Positions 1 through 7,134 of a DNA stretch of 11,228 nt are shown in pieces. Each line of letters begins with the position of its first letter. The stretch's first letter is position 1. The notes beneath the pieces are model-generated. The model saw only the letters and a list, made by a program, of their open reading frames with translations, ran no database searches and was not told the DNA's origin. A program made the translations under genes and the position numbers. Source of the stretch: Gammaproteobacteria bacterium (lineage in GTDB: Bacteria > Pseudomonadota > Gammaproteobacteria > JAABTG01); assembly GCA_030066245.1 (NCBI GenBank), contig JASJBY010000104.1:1-11228 (forward strand), written 5' to 3'.

Positions 1-1320
1 CTTTGGGGCGCCAACCAGCAAATGGGCATGCGCTGGTCCATCGGCTGTGTCGCCCTGGAGATTACTCAACGCTGCAATCTGGATTGCAGTATCTGCTATC
101 TCTCGGAGCATTCGGAGGCGGTGCGCGATTTGCCGCTGCCGGAGGTGCTGCGGCGCGCCGAGCGCATCCACGCCTATTACGGCAACCACACGGACGTACA
201 GATAACCGGCGGTGAGCCTACCCTGCGCCGGCGCGAGGAGCTGCTGGCCATCGTGGCGCACGTGCGCGCATTGGGCATGCGCCCCACACTGATGACCAAC
301 GGAAGACGGCTCTCGCGGGAGCTGCTGTCGGCGCTCGCAGAAGCTGGCTTGTGCGATGTGGTCTTCCACGTGGATACGACGCTCTCACTGAAGGGGTACG
401 ACTCGGAGGCCGCACTCAACGTGCTGCGCCAGGAATACATCGAGCTGGCGAGGGGGCTGCCTGTCTCGGTGATGTTCAACACGACGGTGCACGGGGGCAA
501 TCTGCACGAGATTCCGCAGGTGGCTGCGTTCTTCGTCCGCAATGCCGACGTGGTTAGAACCGCTGCGTTTCAGCTTCAGGCCGATACCGGGCGAGGCCTT
601 CTGCGAGAACGGGCGCAGGCAGTGACGCTCGAGTCTGTCACACGGAGTCTTCGCGCCGGGGCCGGCGTCTGCCTCAACTTCGACGCGTCTCGCATCGGCC
701 ACCCGTCGTGTAGCCGCTACGGACTCGGCATGGTAATAAACGGCAACGTCTACGATGTCTTCGACGACGCGGCCTTCATCGCCCGAATGCAGCCTGCGAC
801 GGCTGACCTGGTCCTGGATCGGGGCAGGCCCGGCCGGGCGAGCGTCGCTTTTCTTCGCAGGCTGCTGGTGCATCCGAGCTACTGGTTCGGGTGTTGGTCC
901 TGGTTGACCCGCAAGCTGTGGCGCGCGAGGCGCGATTTGGTGGCGGCCCGCGGGCACATCGACAGCCTCTCTTTCGTCGTGCACAACTTCATGGGTGCCT
1001 GTGAACTCGACCCCGAACGCATCGCTGCCTGCGTGTTCAAGGTCATGACCGCAGACGGCCCCTTGTCCATGTGCCTCCACAACGCTCAGAGGGACCGCCA
1101 TATACTGACTCCGATACCGCTTCGCACCAACAGTGGACAAGCCTACTGGCATCCTCTCACCGGGGTGACGTCAACGACTGAGGAAAGGCCACCGGTCATA
1201 GCGCCTGATGACCATCCTCTGAAGCGGCTGCGGGGACGGTCACGGAAACGGGTTCTGGTGCGGAGACGAGGGGCCGCTTCGGCTCCATCCAGCAGTCTTG
1301 CAGAGGAGGGGGGCCGATGA
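1..1320 (+). CDS. Radical SAM protein, 5'-truncated by the window edge
   Basis: The reading frame is open from base 1. The first ATG is at 22, but it has no Shine-Dalgarno before it, and the residues encoded by 1-21 read smoothly into the domain, so the true start probably lies upstream of the window. Counting from the ATG at 22, the 4Fe-4S/SAM motif CxxxCxxC is at about residues 18-25 (C-NLD-C-SI-C) and the SAM-contacting GGEP is at about 63-66, preceded by a beta strand (DVQIT). This is the normal radical SAM layout of about 220 residues. A C-terminal half of about 200 residues adds more cysteines (about 231, 328, 338 and 352) that could bind an auxiliary cluster, then a basic tail. The substrate cannot be told from sequence. 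The 3' end overlaps the next gene by ATGA, so the two are probably co-translated. I am confident of the superfamily and cannot name the subfamily. Confidence 0.9.
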   Translation, partial: LWGANQQMGMRWSIGCVALEITQRCNLDCSICYLSEHSEAVRDLPLPEVLRRAERIHAYYGNHTDVQITGGEPTLRRREELLAIVAHVRALGMRPTLMTNGRRLSRELLSALAEAGLCDVVFHVDTTLSLKGYDSEAALNVLRQEYIELARGLPVSVMFNTTVHGGNLHEIPQVAAFFVRNADVVRTAAFQLQADTGRGLLRERAQAVTLESVTRSLRAGAGVCLNFDASRIGHPSCSRYGLGMVINGNVYDVFDDAAFIARMQPATADLVLDRGRPGRASVAFLRRLLVHPSYWFGCWSWLTRKLWRARRDLVAARGHIDSLSFVVHNFMGACELDPERIAACVFKVMTADGPLSMCLHNAQRDRHILTPIPLRTNSGQAYWHPLTGVTSTTEERPPVIAPDDHPLKRLRGRSRKRVLVRRRGAASAPSSSLAEEGGR

Positions 1321-2102
1321 GGTTCGCCGCCCTGATACTCTCCCTGGCGCTGGTCGCAGGCTGCGCGACTACCGTGCGAGTCCCGGAAGCGCCGGCAGTG
1401 GAGCCGGAAGCGGCTGCGGAGACCTGGGCTCGGGTGTTGGACCAGCATGTGGACTCCCTGGGGCGGGTGAACTTTCAGGCCCTAGCCGAGGCTCCGGCTG
1501 ATCTGCACATCTATGTGAGCTATCTGGCCCGCGTCAGCCCCTGGTCCCAGCCTTCCTTGTTTCCCGACCGAGCCAGCGAGCTGGCTTATCACATCAACGC
1601 ATACAACGCTCTGGCAATGTTCAATGTCGTGGAAGCCGGTGTGCCGGATTCCCTGGCGGGCACGGGCAAGCTTTCTTTCTTCGTGCTGCGCCGGGTCACC
1701 GTGGGCGGGCGTGAGCTTTCGCTCTATGCCTATGAGAATAAGATCATCCGGCCGCTGGGAGAGGAGCGCATCCACTTCGCGCTGAACTGTATGGTCGTGG
1801 CATGCCCGAGACTGCCCCGGAAACCGTTCCAGGCCGACCTGCTGGACACACAGCTGGAACGCGAGACCCGGCGTTTCTTCAACGAGTCGCGTAATCTGCA
1901 GGTGGATGCTGGGGAGCGGCGTGTACGCCTGTCCGAGATCATGAAATTCTACACCGAGGACTTCACGGACAGGGCGCCGTCATTGGTCGCCTACGCGAAC
2001 CGCTACGTGGAGCCGGACATCCCCGAAGACTACCGGGTCGAGTTCATTCCCTACGACTGGACCGTCAACCGTCAGGACCGGATAGTGAAGAAGCGCAACT
2101 AG
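1317..2102 (+). CDS. DUF547 domain lipoprotein
   Basis: A 261-aa exported lipoprotein. The start is fixed by the ATGA overlap with the radical SAM gene and an AGGAGG at 1304-1309, 7 nt upstream. The N-terminus is a short hydrophobic signal ending in VAGC, a lipobox with Cys16 as the lipidation site, followed by a Pro/Glu/Ala-rich linker. The body carries the hallmarks of DUF547: a tryptophan-led start (TWARVLDQHVD), the YHINAYNAL block at about residues 91-99, and RIHFALNC followed by ACPRLP at about 152-167, where the family has conserved His and Cys residues. It ends with the usual YDWT near the C-terminus, so it looks full length. DUF547 has no settled biochemical role that I can rely on; the conserved Cys/His residues hint at an enzyme or thiol function. 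The overlapping radical SAM gene suggests a shared pathway, but that is inference. Confidence 0.88.
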   Translation: MRFAALILSLALVAGCATTVRVPEAPAVEPEAAAETWARVLDQHVDSLGRVNFQALAEAPADLHIYVSYLARVSPWSQPSLFPDRASELAYHINAYNALAMFNVVEAGVPDSLAGTGKLSFFVLRRVTVGGRELSLYAYENKIIRPLGEERIHFALNCMVVACPRLPRKPFQADLLDTQLERETRRFFNESRNLQVDAGERRVRLSEIMKFYTEDFTDRAPSLVAYANRYVEPDIPEDYRVEFIPYDWTVNRQDRIVKKRN

Positions 2103-3271
2103 GCTCAACCCTCTGCGTGCGGATGCGAAAAGGGAAGACAATCCCATTATTTTTGTCAATCCTGGATTCGAGCGCCTTACCGGATATCGCGCGGCCGAGG
2201 CGCTGAATAAAAACTGCGGTTTTCTGCAGGGCAGAGATTCGCGGCAGGCAGAGCTCGATATCCTCAGGGAAGCCCTGCGCAAGGGGAAGCCATGTATCGT
2301 GACCCTTCGAAATTATCGCAAAGATGGCTCCATGTTTTGGAATGAGCTCAGCATGTCACCAGTACATGACAACTCGGGCGAGCTTACACATTTCGTTGCC
2401 GTTCAGAAGGACACGACCGCACGGGCATTGGCAGAGGCCGAGCTGAACGACAGTCGAACGCGCCTGGAAGAGGCAATGAGGCGGCCAACAAGGGCTTGGA
2501 GAAACGCGTTGCCGCAGACACGCAGGAACTGGAAAGGGCGCGTAACAAAATGAGAGAGAAGGAGAAACTTGCCGTAATCGGAGAATTCGCGGCGGGCATT
2601 GTGCACGAGATCCGTAGTCCACTGAGTACTTTGTCCATGACGCTGGATTACATGCGAGGGCTATCGGTGCCCGCAAGCGTGGAGAAGCGCCTTGAATTGG
2701 CGGCGGACGAAAGCATTGGGTGGAAAGGCTGTTGTGTGGAATCCTGCTATACGCAAAACCTCACCATCTGGAGATAAGGGAGCTGGACCTTTGTGACCTC
2801 GCAATAACCGCCATCGAGGTAGCGTCGAGAATGCGCTCATCCATTGACTGCGAAATCCGACTACAGTCTTCGCCGGTGCCATCGATCCGTGGTGACAGAG
2901 ACAAGTTACATCAAGCGTTGCTCAACCTACTGTGCAACGCGTGCGAGGCCTCTGGTAAGACGGATGTGGTGAACGTATCCGTTTGCACCTACCAGCAACC
3001 GAACTGGGTCAAGCTATCTATTCACAATTGGGGCAAGCCCATTGAGAAAGAACACCTGTCGCGTCTCACAGAGCCGTTCTACACTACCAAGGGCACCGGC
3101 ACCGGACTTGGACTTTCCATTGCCGACCGGATAATCGCCGACCATCGCGGCCGCATCCTGTTCGATTCATCCGCTGAGCGGGGAACGACGGTGCGAGTCG
3201 AGCTGCCGATGGCCGACTTGCCGGCCGACGATGGCCCGACAACCATGCTGATATCGGAGGGCAGGACTTGA
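2103..3271 (+). pseudogene. Degenerate LOV-domain sensor histidine kinase
   Basis: Pieces of one kinase lie in three successive frames. Frame A (open from 2089 to the TGA ending at 2553) encodes a LOV-type PAS domain: DNPIIFVNPGFERLTGY, then NCGFLQGRDS (canonical NCRFLQG with Arg replaced by Gly, photoactive Cys kept), LRNYRKDGSMFWNELS with the two flavin-contacting Asn, and a VQKD glutamine. Near 2480 the coding sense moves to frame B: a coiled-coil linker, then the HisKA H-box with VHEIRSPLS. Near 2716 it moves to frame C (to 3271): the N-box (ALLNLLCNACEAS) and FYTTKGTGTGLGLSI of the HATPase domain. Both shifts fit single-base deletions. The 5' end is missing: the LOV reading begins directly after the DUF547 stop with no start codon or ribosome site. 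The intact protein would have been a blue-light-sensing kinase. Sequencing error could explain the shifts but not the missing start. Confidence 0.85.
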
Positions 3272-4179
3272 GCAATCCGGTTCCCGCGCAGGCTCCAGCC
3301 GGCGCCGCAGAAGCCGAATCATCACGGCATTACTTTTCCGGCACAGGCCGTCCGGCTTGCTGAGAAGATTTTCTGTTGCTTCGAACAACGCGCGGACGAT
3401 CGCCGGCGCGCTCCCCAAGTTGATCTACTCCCGGGAGAATACTGAGCCGCGTTGCGGCAATCGTCGACGCAGACTCCATCGTGTGTGCTGCGCCTGGGTG
3501 TGGTGCATGCCGAGCGCCGCGGCGGCTCGCTGCGCTTCCGTCGGGCGACGGCGCCGACGGGAAATGAGCGCTGACGACCCATTGCTGCCGGTCAGAGTAG
3601 GGACGCTGATTGGCAGGTGGCTATTGCAAAGCGGACGGGCACTCTGGGGATACGCGGCGGCAAGGGTCATCGCGTGTAACATGAATCGGCTGGGGGACCC
3701 AGAAGATCCTCACCCACCTCGATGCGAAAGGCGCCGAGCCAGAAGCTACCCGGCGGCCGCCATGCCGTGCGACGCCCCAGACGTGGCTATTCGACTGACC
3801 GGATTTCCCAACGATGAGGTGCTAGGCTGCGACGCCAGGGGCGCGGCAACGGTGGCGGCTGGCTAAAGGGTTCCAAGGGGAAAACCACGCCCGCGAACCC
3901 GTCGTCGGGGTGATTTCAGGTGCCGGGACGTCACTCAGAGGCCATTCGGCGCGTCTGAGCGACGGCCGACGATAGGCGCTGACGGACGCGAGAAAGCAGT
4001 GCTGCGTAACGAAAAGGTGGTTCATCCTTCTTATTTTTGTACGCTGGTTGCGGCAGAGGTCTGCGGCCCCTACTACCTTGGTTTAGGACAATGGATAGAG
4101 CGACGTCCGACACAAGCGGGGGAAATCAGCTCAAGTGGGCCGCGCGGTGCCAATTTTCGACCTGAGGGGGAGAACGACG
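3272..4179. other. Gene-poor degraded region with transposase debris
   Basis: About 900 bp between the kinase pseudogene and the beta-solenoid gene. An open frame at 3357-3866 (+) translates to an Arg/Ala-rich, low-complexity-looking protein without recognisable domains, and the minus-strand frames are equally unconvincing. A TTG overlapping the end of the kinase frame (3267) opens about 30 codons that do not resemble a receiver domain, so no partner response regulator survives. The only recognisable coding trace is the transposase tail listed separately at 3660-3798. Bases 3866-4179 hold nothing I can name apart from the leader of the following gene. Confidence 0.5.
3660..3798 (+). pseudogene. 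Remnant of an IS91/Y2-type transposase C-terminus
   Basis: One frame reads RVIACN...DPE (about 3663-3705). A different frame then continues from about 3697 as QKILTHLDAKGAEPEATRRP, followed by PPCRA, P and a terminal LFD before TGA at 3796-3798. Joined across the shift, this matches a pattern I associate with the C-terminal tail of IS91/ISCR-like Y2 transposases, where an 'IIA-IEDP-VI-KILTHL' block is followed by a Pro/Arg-rich tail. The zinc-finger and catalytic parts are absent or unrecognisable. The family assignment is from memory of the motif and is tentative; that it is a decayed protein fragment is more secure because the frame is broken within the motif. Confidence 0.42.
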
Positions 4180-4182
4180 ATG
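4169..4182 (+). promoter_or_regulatory. Ribosome binding site fixing the start at 4180
   Basis: The purine-rich run GAGGGGGAG (4164-4172) lies 7 nt before the ATG at 4180. A more upstream in-frame start at 4135 has no such site and would bury the signal peptide behind 15 charged residues, so 4180 is preferred. Confidence 0.7.
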
Positions 4183-4830
4183 GGAAAGCTACTTACGGGA
4201 AAGCTACTAAGCATGGCATTCTTGGCCGCTATGCTCGCCATGGCAGTACCGACAGGTGTTTGGGCTACCGACGATGACGATAAAGATGACGATCAAGACG
4301 ACGATGACGACAACATCGCCACCGTCATCTGCGATTCCGATATTGGCGAAGGACCTTTTGGCAACGTCATCGCCGTCCCGGACGGCAGATGTGTTTTTGA
4401 TGGAGCGACCGTTGAGGGCAATGTCGAAGCTGAAGCTGGCTCGGAGCTGGAAATCACAAGCACTACAACGATCGGCGGAAGCGTAAGGGGCAAACCAGGC
4501 TCGTCAGTATTTGTCTCAGGCGGCATGGTCGCCGGAGATGTCCAGTGCAAAGGCTCTATCGGTGGGTCAGGTGGTATTGCTTGTAGCATCAACAGCGTGT
4601 CCGTTGCTGGCGATATACGAGTGACAGATGCCGTCGGAGGTGTTGTGAGTATTACAGAGAATACCGTCTTCGGAGACGTACAGGCGTTCGATAACTCAGC
4701 ACTCGCTCTCGTGATTGGCAGCAACGAGATCTTTGGCGACCTTAAGTGCAAGGGCAACGATGCAGCTCCATCAGTGGCCGGGAACCTCGTCCCCTTCGGA
4801 GACAGCAAGGGCCAGTGCAGGGAGATGTAG
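4180..4830 (+). CDS. Secreted Asp-rich beta-solenoid-like protein
   Basis: The product has 216 aa from the ATG at 4180. Residues 1-29 form a signal peptide (basic MGKLLTGKLL, a hydrophobic AFLAAMLAMAV core, probable cleavage after VWA). The mature protein opens with an almost uninterrupted acidic run (about 31-45, Asp with one Lys and one Gln). The rest is built of irregular repeats of roughly 20-22 residues around V-x-G-[ND]-[VIL], for example VEGNV, IGGSV, VAGDVQCKG, VAGDI, VFGDVQAFDN and IFGDLKCKGN, ending near a final Cys. This pattern of short alternating strands with Asn/Gly turns is typical of right-handed beta-helix (solenoid) surface proteins. Six cysteines in the mature part could form disulphides in the periplasm or outside the cell. 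The acidic run could bind divalent cations; that is inference. No enzyme motif is seen. It stands alone, with no co-directional partner nearby. Confidence 0.8.
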   Translation: MGKLLTGKLLSMAFLAAMLAMAVPTGVWATDDDDKDDDQDDDDDNIATVICDSDIGEGPFGNVIAVPDGRCVFDGATVEGNVEAEAGSELEITSTTTIGGSVRGKPGSSVFVSGGMVAGDVQCKGSIGGSGGIACSINSVSVAGDIRVTDAVGGVVSITENTVFGDVQAFDNSALALVIGSNEIFGDLKCKGNDAAPSVAGNLVPFGDSKGQCREM

Positions 4831-4906
4831 CTACAGGGGATTTCGGTCAGATCCTGTACGTTGTTCTAGGGTCCTCTGAGTTCCGCAGTCGGCAGTACTT
4901 TCAACG

Positions 4907-4938
4907 GGGCGCTTCCAACAGGAACCTTGGGAGCGCCC
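4907..4938. terminator. Stem-loop downstream of the beta-solenoid gene
   Basis: GGGCGCTTCC (4907-4916) can pair with GGGAGCGCCC (4929-4938) over 10 bp with one G-U, closing a 12-nt loop, about 76 bp after the stop at 4830. No T-run follows on either strand, so a Rho-independent terminator is not strongly supported. It may instead protect the 3' end of the transcript or be incidental. Confidence 0.3.
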
Positions 4939-5039
4939 ATTCCCAGAGAAAAACCGCAGGTTAGCCCGGCAGTCCGAGAGACACCTGTTGGGCGTTGCTA
5001 AACCTGAGAAGCAAGTGAGAGTGCCTATTGTCGCTATTC

Positions 5040-5115
5040 GGATAGGTTTCTTAGACACCTGCCCTAGGTAAGCGCCCATCATTCGGCACGAGTCAGGTGT
5101 TTAAGAAACCTATCC
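5040..5115. repeat. Long inverted repeat, 22-bp arms, possible mobile-element relic
   Basis: The left arm (5040-5061) begins GGATAGGTTTCTTAGACACC. The right arm (5094-5115) is its reverse complement over 22 positions with one mismatch, which as RNA would be a G-U pair. The 32-bp spacer holds no gene. No T-run follows either arm and no target duplication is visible at the outer edges. The arms resemble insertion-sequence ends, so this may be a minimal MITE or the joined ends of a deleted element; a structured 3' RNA is the alternative. Confidence 0.6.
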
Positions 5116-5343
5116 ACAACCGGACAAATTCTGAGCACCCCCCGGCAAAGCGATCCATAACGGGGTGGTATTGAGGACGGCGTCGTGGTTCCGGAAGGCG
5201 GCCGGCTAGCTCCGCTGCGACCGTGCGAGCGAGGCTCTGAGTAAGCCAATTCGGCGGACGGGCGTCAGAGCCAATTACAAGTTCAAGAAAGATGGGGACT
5301 TGCTTCCCAAGTTGATGAGTGATTCATTCAGCAAATACTGCGG

Positions 5344-6423
5344 CTACAGGTAATAGAAGTACAGTGCCGATATCAGGTTTAGAACGAAGAAACCTGCCGG
5401 AAAAGCCCAACGGGCAGTTTGGTCAAAGCGGTCCGCGGTGGCAGACGCGCCCCTGCGGTTCAGGCGGTCCACAACGACGTTCGATACGATAGTGACCGCC
5501 ATGGTGAGGTATGCCGTATAGATGAAGCCGTCAATCAGGATGAAGTACGAAATCTGCGGCAGACCCTGCACTGCGAGTGCCTGGTACGCAACGATGGTGA
5601 GCAGCCCGATGAACGAAATATCCATGCGGTTACCCAACGACTCACGGTCCATCCAGAACACCACTGTGCTGAGCATAACGATCATCGTCATGGGCACCAT
5701 GATGAACCAGATGGTGGAGGCGGGGAGCCGGTTCATCTCCAGTGTCAAAATGAACTCGGAATATTCCCGCGCGGTCTTCCTGTCGACATCGGTGCGGACG
5801 TTAACACGGACGTTCAGCAGTTCCCAGCCGGAAACCCGTACCGAGTGGTCTGGCACATCGACCATGTCAGGTCCCGTTACCAGTTTGACTTCGTTCGTAT
5901 GAAAGACTAGGGGTGCGAATATCGCCTGCAGTTCCTGCTGGTCGAACGGATACTGGCGCAGATTCATCCGGCTCTTCACCACTGCGCTGACCTCCTGCCA
6001 GAACCGCATCGTGCCGTCCGGGGCAACGCGTAACGCCACCCCCTGAAGCTGGGGCATCCCGACCGCGTTGTCCAACACCAGCTGCGGCCACCAGCCATTG
6101 TACGCCTCCAGATATTGATAAGTCCCCTGGTAGAGCTTCTCGCCAACACCTGCCGCGACAGAGTCGAAGGCCTGCCGTTGGTCGTGCCATTGCAGATAAA
6201 GAATACCCTTAATCTCGAAGGTTTCGTGCTGCTCGTCGATGGCGTTGATATCGGTCAGAACAAACCCGGCCTTAACCTCCACCGGCCGGGCGCCAGGTGG
6301 TAGATTGGAAGCGTAAGGAATCTCATCGGCCGTCGCCGACCAAGGTCCAGCTGCCATCAACAGCATCGTGAGCAGCACCCTGGCCCACAGCGGCAGAGCG
6401 CAAGATTTCGTGCCCTGCTTCAT
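5344..6423 (-). CDS. Prokaryotic pentameric ligand-gated ion channel (Cys-loop superfamily)
   Basis: The product has 359 aa from the ATG at 6423. A further in-frame ATG at 6513 would put 30 residues before the signal peptide, lacks a ribosome site and lies upstream of a candidate promoter, so 6423 is preferred. Residues 1-32 form a signal peptide. The extracellular beta-sandwich spans about 35-233 and includes the loop motif MNLRQYPFDQQEL (about 153-165), the bacterial counterpart of the Cys-loop 'FPFD-Q' signature without the flanking cysteines. Four membrane helices follow: M1 (about 236-257, with the conserved Pro in IMVPMT), M2 lining the pore (about 267-285), M3 after the GLP turn (about 293-318), and M4 at the extreme C-terminus (about 339-358). 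The M3-M4 loop is short, as in GLIC- and ELIC-like channels. Five subunits should form an inner-membrane ion channel gated by an unknown ligand or protons. No cognate transporter or enzyme is adjacent. Confidence 0.92.
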   Translation of the reverse strand: MKQGTKSCALPLWARVLLTMLLMAAGPWSATADEIPYASNLPPGARPVEVKAGFVLTDINAIDEQHETFEIKGILYLQWHDQRQAFDSVAAGVGEKLYQGTYQYLEAYNGWWPQLVLDNAVGMPQLQGVALRVAPDGTMRFWQEVSAVVKSRMNLRQYPFDQQELQAIFAPLVFHTNEVKLVTGPDMVDVPDHSVRVSGWELLNVRVNVRTDVDRKTAREYSEFILTLEMNRLPASTIWFIMVPMTMIVMLSTVVFWMDRESLGNRMDISFIGLLTIVAYQALAVQGLPQISYFILIDGFIYTAYLTMAVTIVSNVVVDRLNRRGASATADRFDQTARWAFPAGFFVLNLISALYFYYL

Positions 6424-6453
6424 GGTTTCTACTGTAATGCGATTCACCGACGA

Positions 6454-6482
6454 AACATAGCGAATCCACTCAAATGTAACAA
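6454..6482 (-). promoter_or_regulatory. Candidate sigma-70 promoter of the channel gene
   Basis: On the minus strand TTGTTA (6482-6477) is followed, after exactly 17 nt, by TATGTT (6459-6454). Each hexamer matches consensus at four of six positions. Transcription would begin near 6447, leaving a leader of about 24 nt before the ATG at 6423 and excluding the upstream ATG at 6513. Confidence 0.3.
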
Positions 6483-6676
6483 CCCAGCGACACCGCGGAG
6501 CAGCAAGAACCATAGAACCGTTGAAAAACCACTGACACGCTTTATTCGGGATAAGTGTACGAGCGCTTTGGGTCGCGTCCAGTCATCCGAGTGAACTACT
6601 CAGGAATGATGTCGTGACTGAGAGGAAGGGGGTGTGGAACAGCAGGTCTGCGTGCCATGCCTGGACGACGGCTCCA

Positions 6677-6867
6677 TACTGAGGGTGTGTGAAAACAAAA
6701 AAATGGCCGCCTACGATCGCCTGTAAGCCTGGCAAATTTTCACTGAAACCCGAATTCTTGCCGGCATGGTGATATCGGCGACAAAGCCAGTCAGTGGCCC
6801 GTCACACCGCATTCTGGTGGCGACTCTCGCCGTCAGTTGGCAGTGGTGTTTTCACACACCCTCTACT
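6677..6867. mobile_element. MITE-like element, 183 bp, 16-bp perfect TIRs, TACT duplication
   Basis: GAGGGTGTGTGAAAAC at 6681-6696 has its exact reverse complement at 6848-6863. The pair is flanked on the plus strand by TACT on both sides (6677-6680 and 6864-6867), as expected of a target-site duplication. The 183-bp body has no coding frame for a transposase, so it would need a helper element elsewhere. The terminal sequence resembles ends seen on some proteobacterial DDE insertion sequences, but I cannot name the family. Intact repeats suggest fairly recent insertion. A 4-bp duplication can occur by chance, whereas the perfect 16-bp repeats are unlikely to. Confidence 0.72.
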
Positions 6868-7134
6868 GTTTGCAGTCATTCAGGGTCGGACAGGAACAAG
6901 CAAGACCCGACCCAACCAGGTCTGTTGCGCCTCCTTCTCTGTACGCCTACTTTGGGGCGATGAGCAGTCCCTCAGTGGCGCCGATTTGGCTGGAAGCCTT
7001 GTCCTGGCGCAAACACTCGAATGCGCTGTTGGCGTGTGAGGCGGCTTCTCCCTGACTCCTTTGACCCGTTCTGTCACCTGGCCTCATCGAAACGGCTAGG
7101 CTAATGCCGGGAGACGGTTGCTCGACTAGCCACA

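Larger units (their letters stand above)
4831..5343. other. Intergenic region between convergent genes
   Basis: About 510 bp between the ends of the convergent beta-solenoid and channel genes. It holds the stem-loop at 4907-4938 and the long inverted repeat at 5040-5115. The remaining sequence shows no convincing gene. An open plus-strand frame from about 5206 that ends at TAA 5351-5353 gives a protein-like C-terminus (NYKFKKDGDLLPKLMSDSFS) but has no start with a ribosome site and no recognised family. Confidence 0.5.
6424..7134. other. Long intergenic region upstream of the channel gene
   Basis: About 710 bp separate the channel start from the 3' end of the TPR regulator. It contains the candidate channel promoter at 6454-6482 and the MITE-like element at 6681-6863. 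Open frames of 65-81 codons here (for example 6794-7039) overlap the element, have no ribosome site and show no domain, so I do not call them genes. Bases 6868-7134 contain nothing I recognise. Confidence 0.55.

Noticed and set aside
385..1152. Long minus-strand open frame (255 codons) opposite the radical SAM gene
   Set aside because: It is a shadow of the GC-rich coding frame; the translation has no domain and no ribosome site.
3267..3364. Possible response-regulator start overlapping the kinase end (TTG)
   Set aside because: The reading stops after about 30 codons and shows no receiver-domain Asp-Asp or strand pattern.
3357..3866. Plus-strand open frame of 169 codons
   Set aside because: Arg/Ala-rich translation with no domain and no ribosome site. 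Part of it overlaps the transposase remnant in a mixed frame, so it is an accidental open frame in degraded sequence.
5419..5910. Plus-strand frames opposite the channel gene
   Set aside because: They are shadows of the clear pLGIC coding frame.
6424..6513. Upstream ATG at 6513 for the channel
   Set aside because: It would add 30 residues before a good signal peptide, lacks a ribosome site and precedes the candidate promoter.
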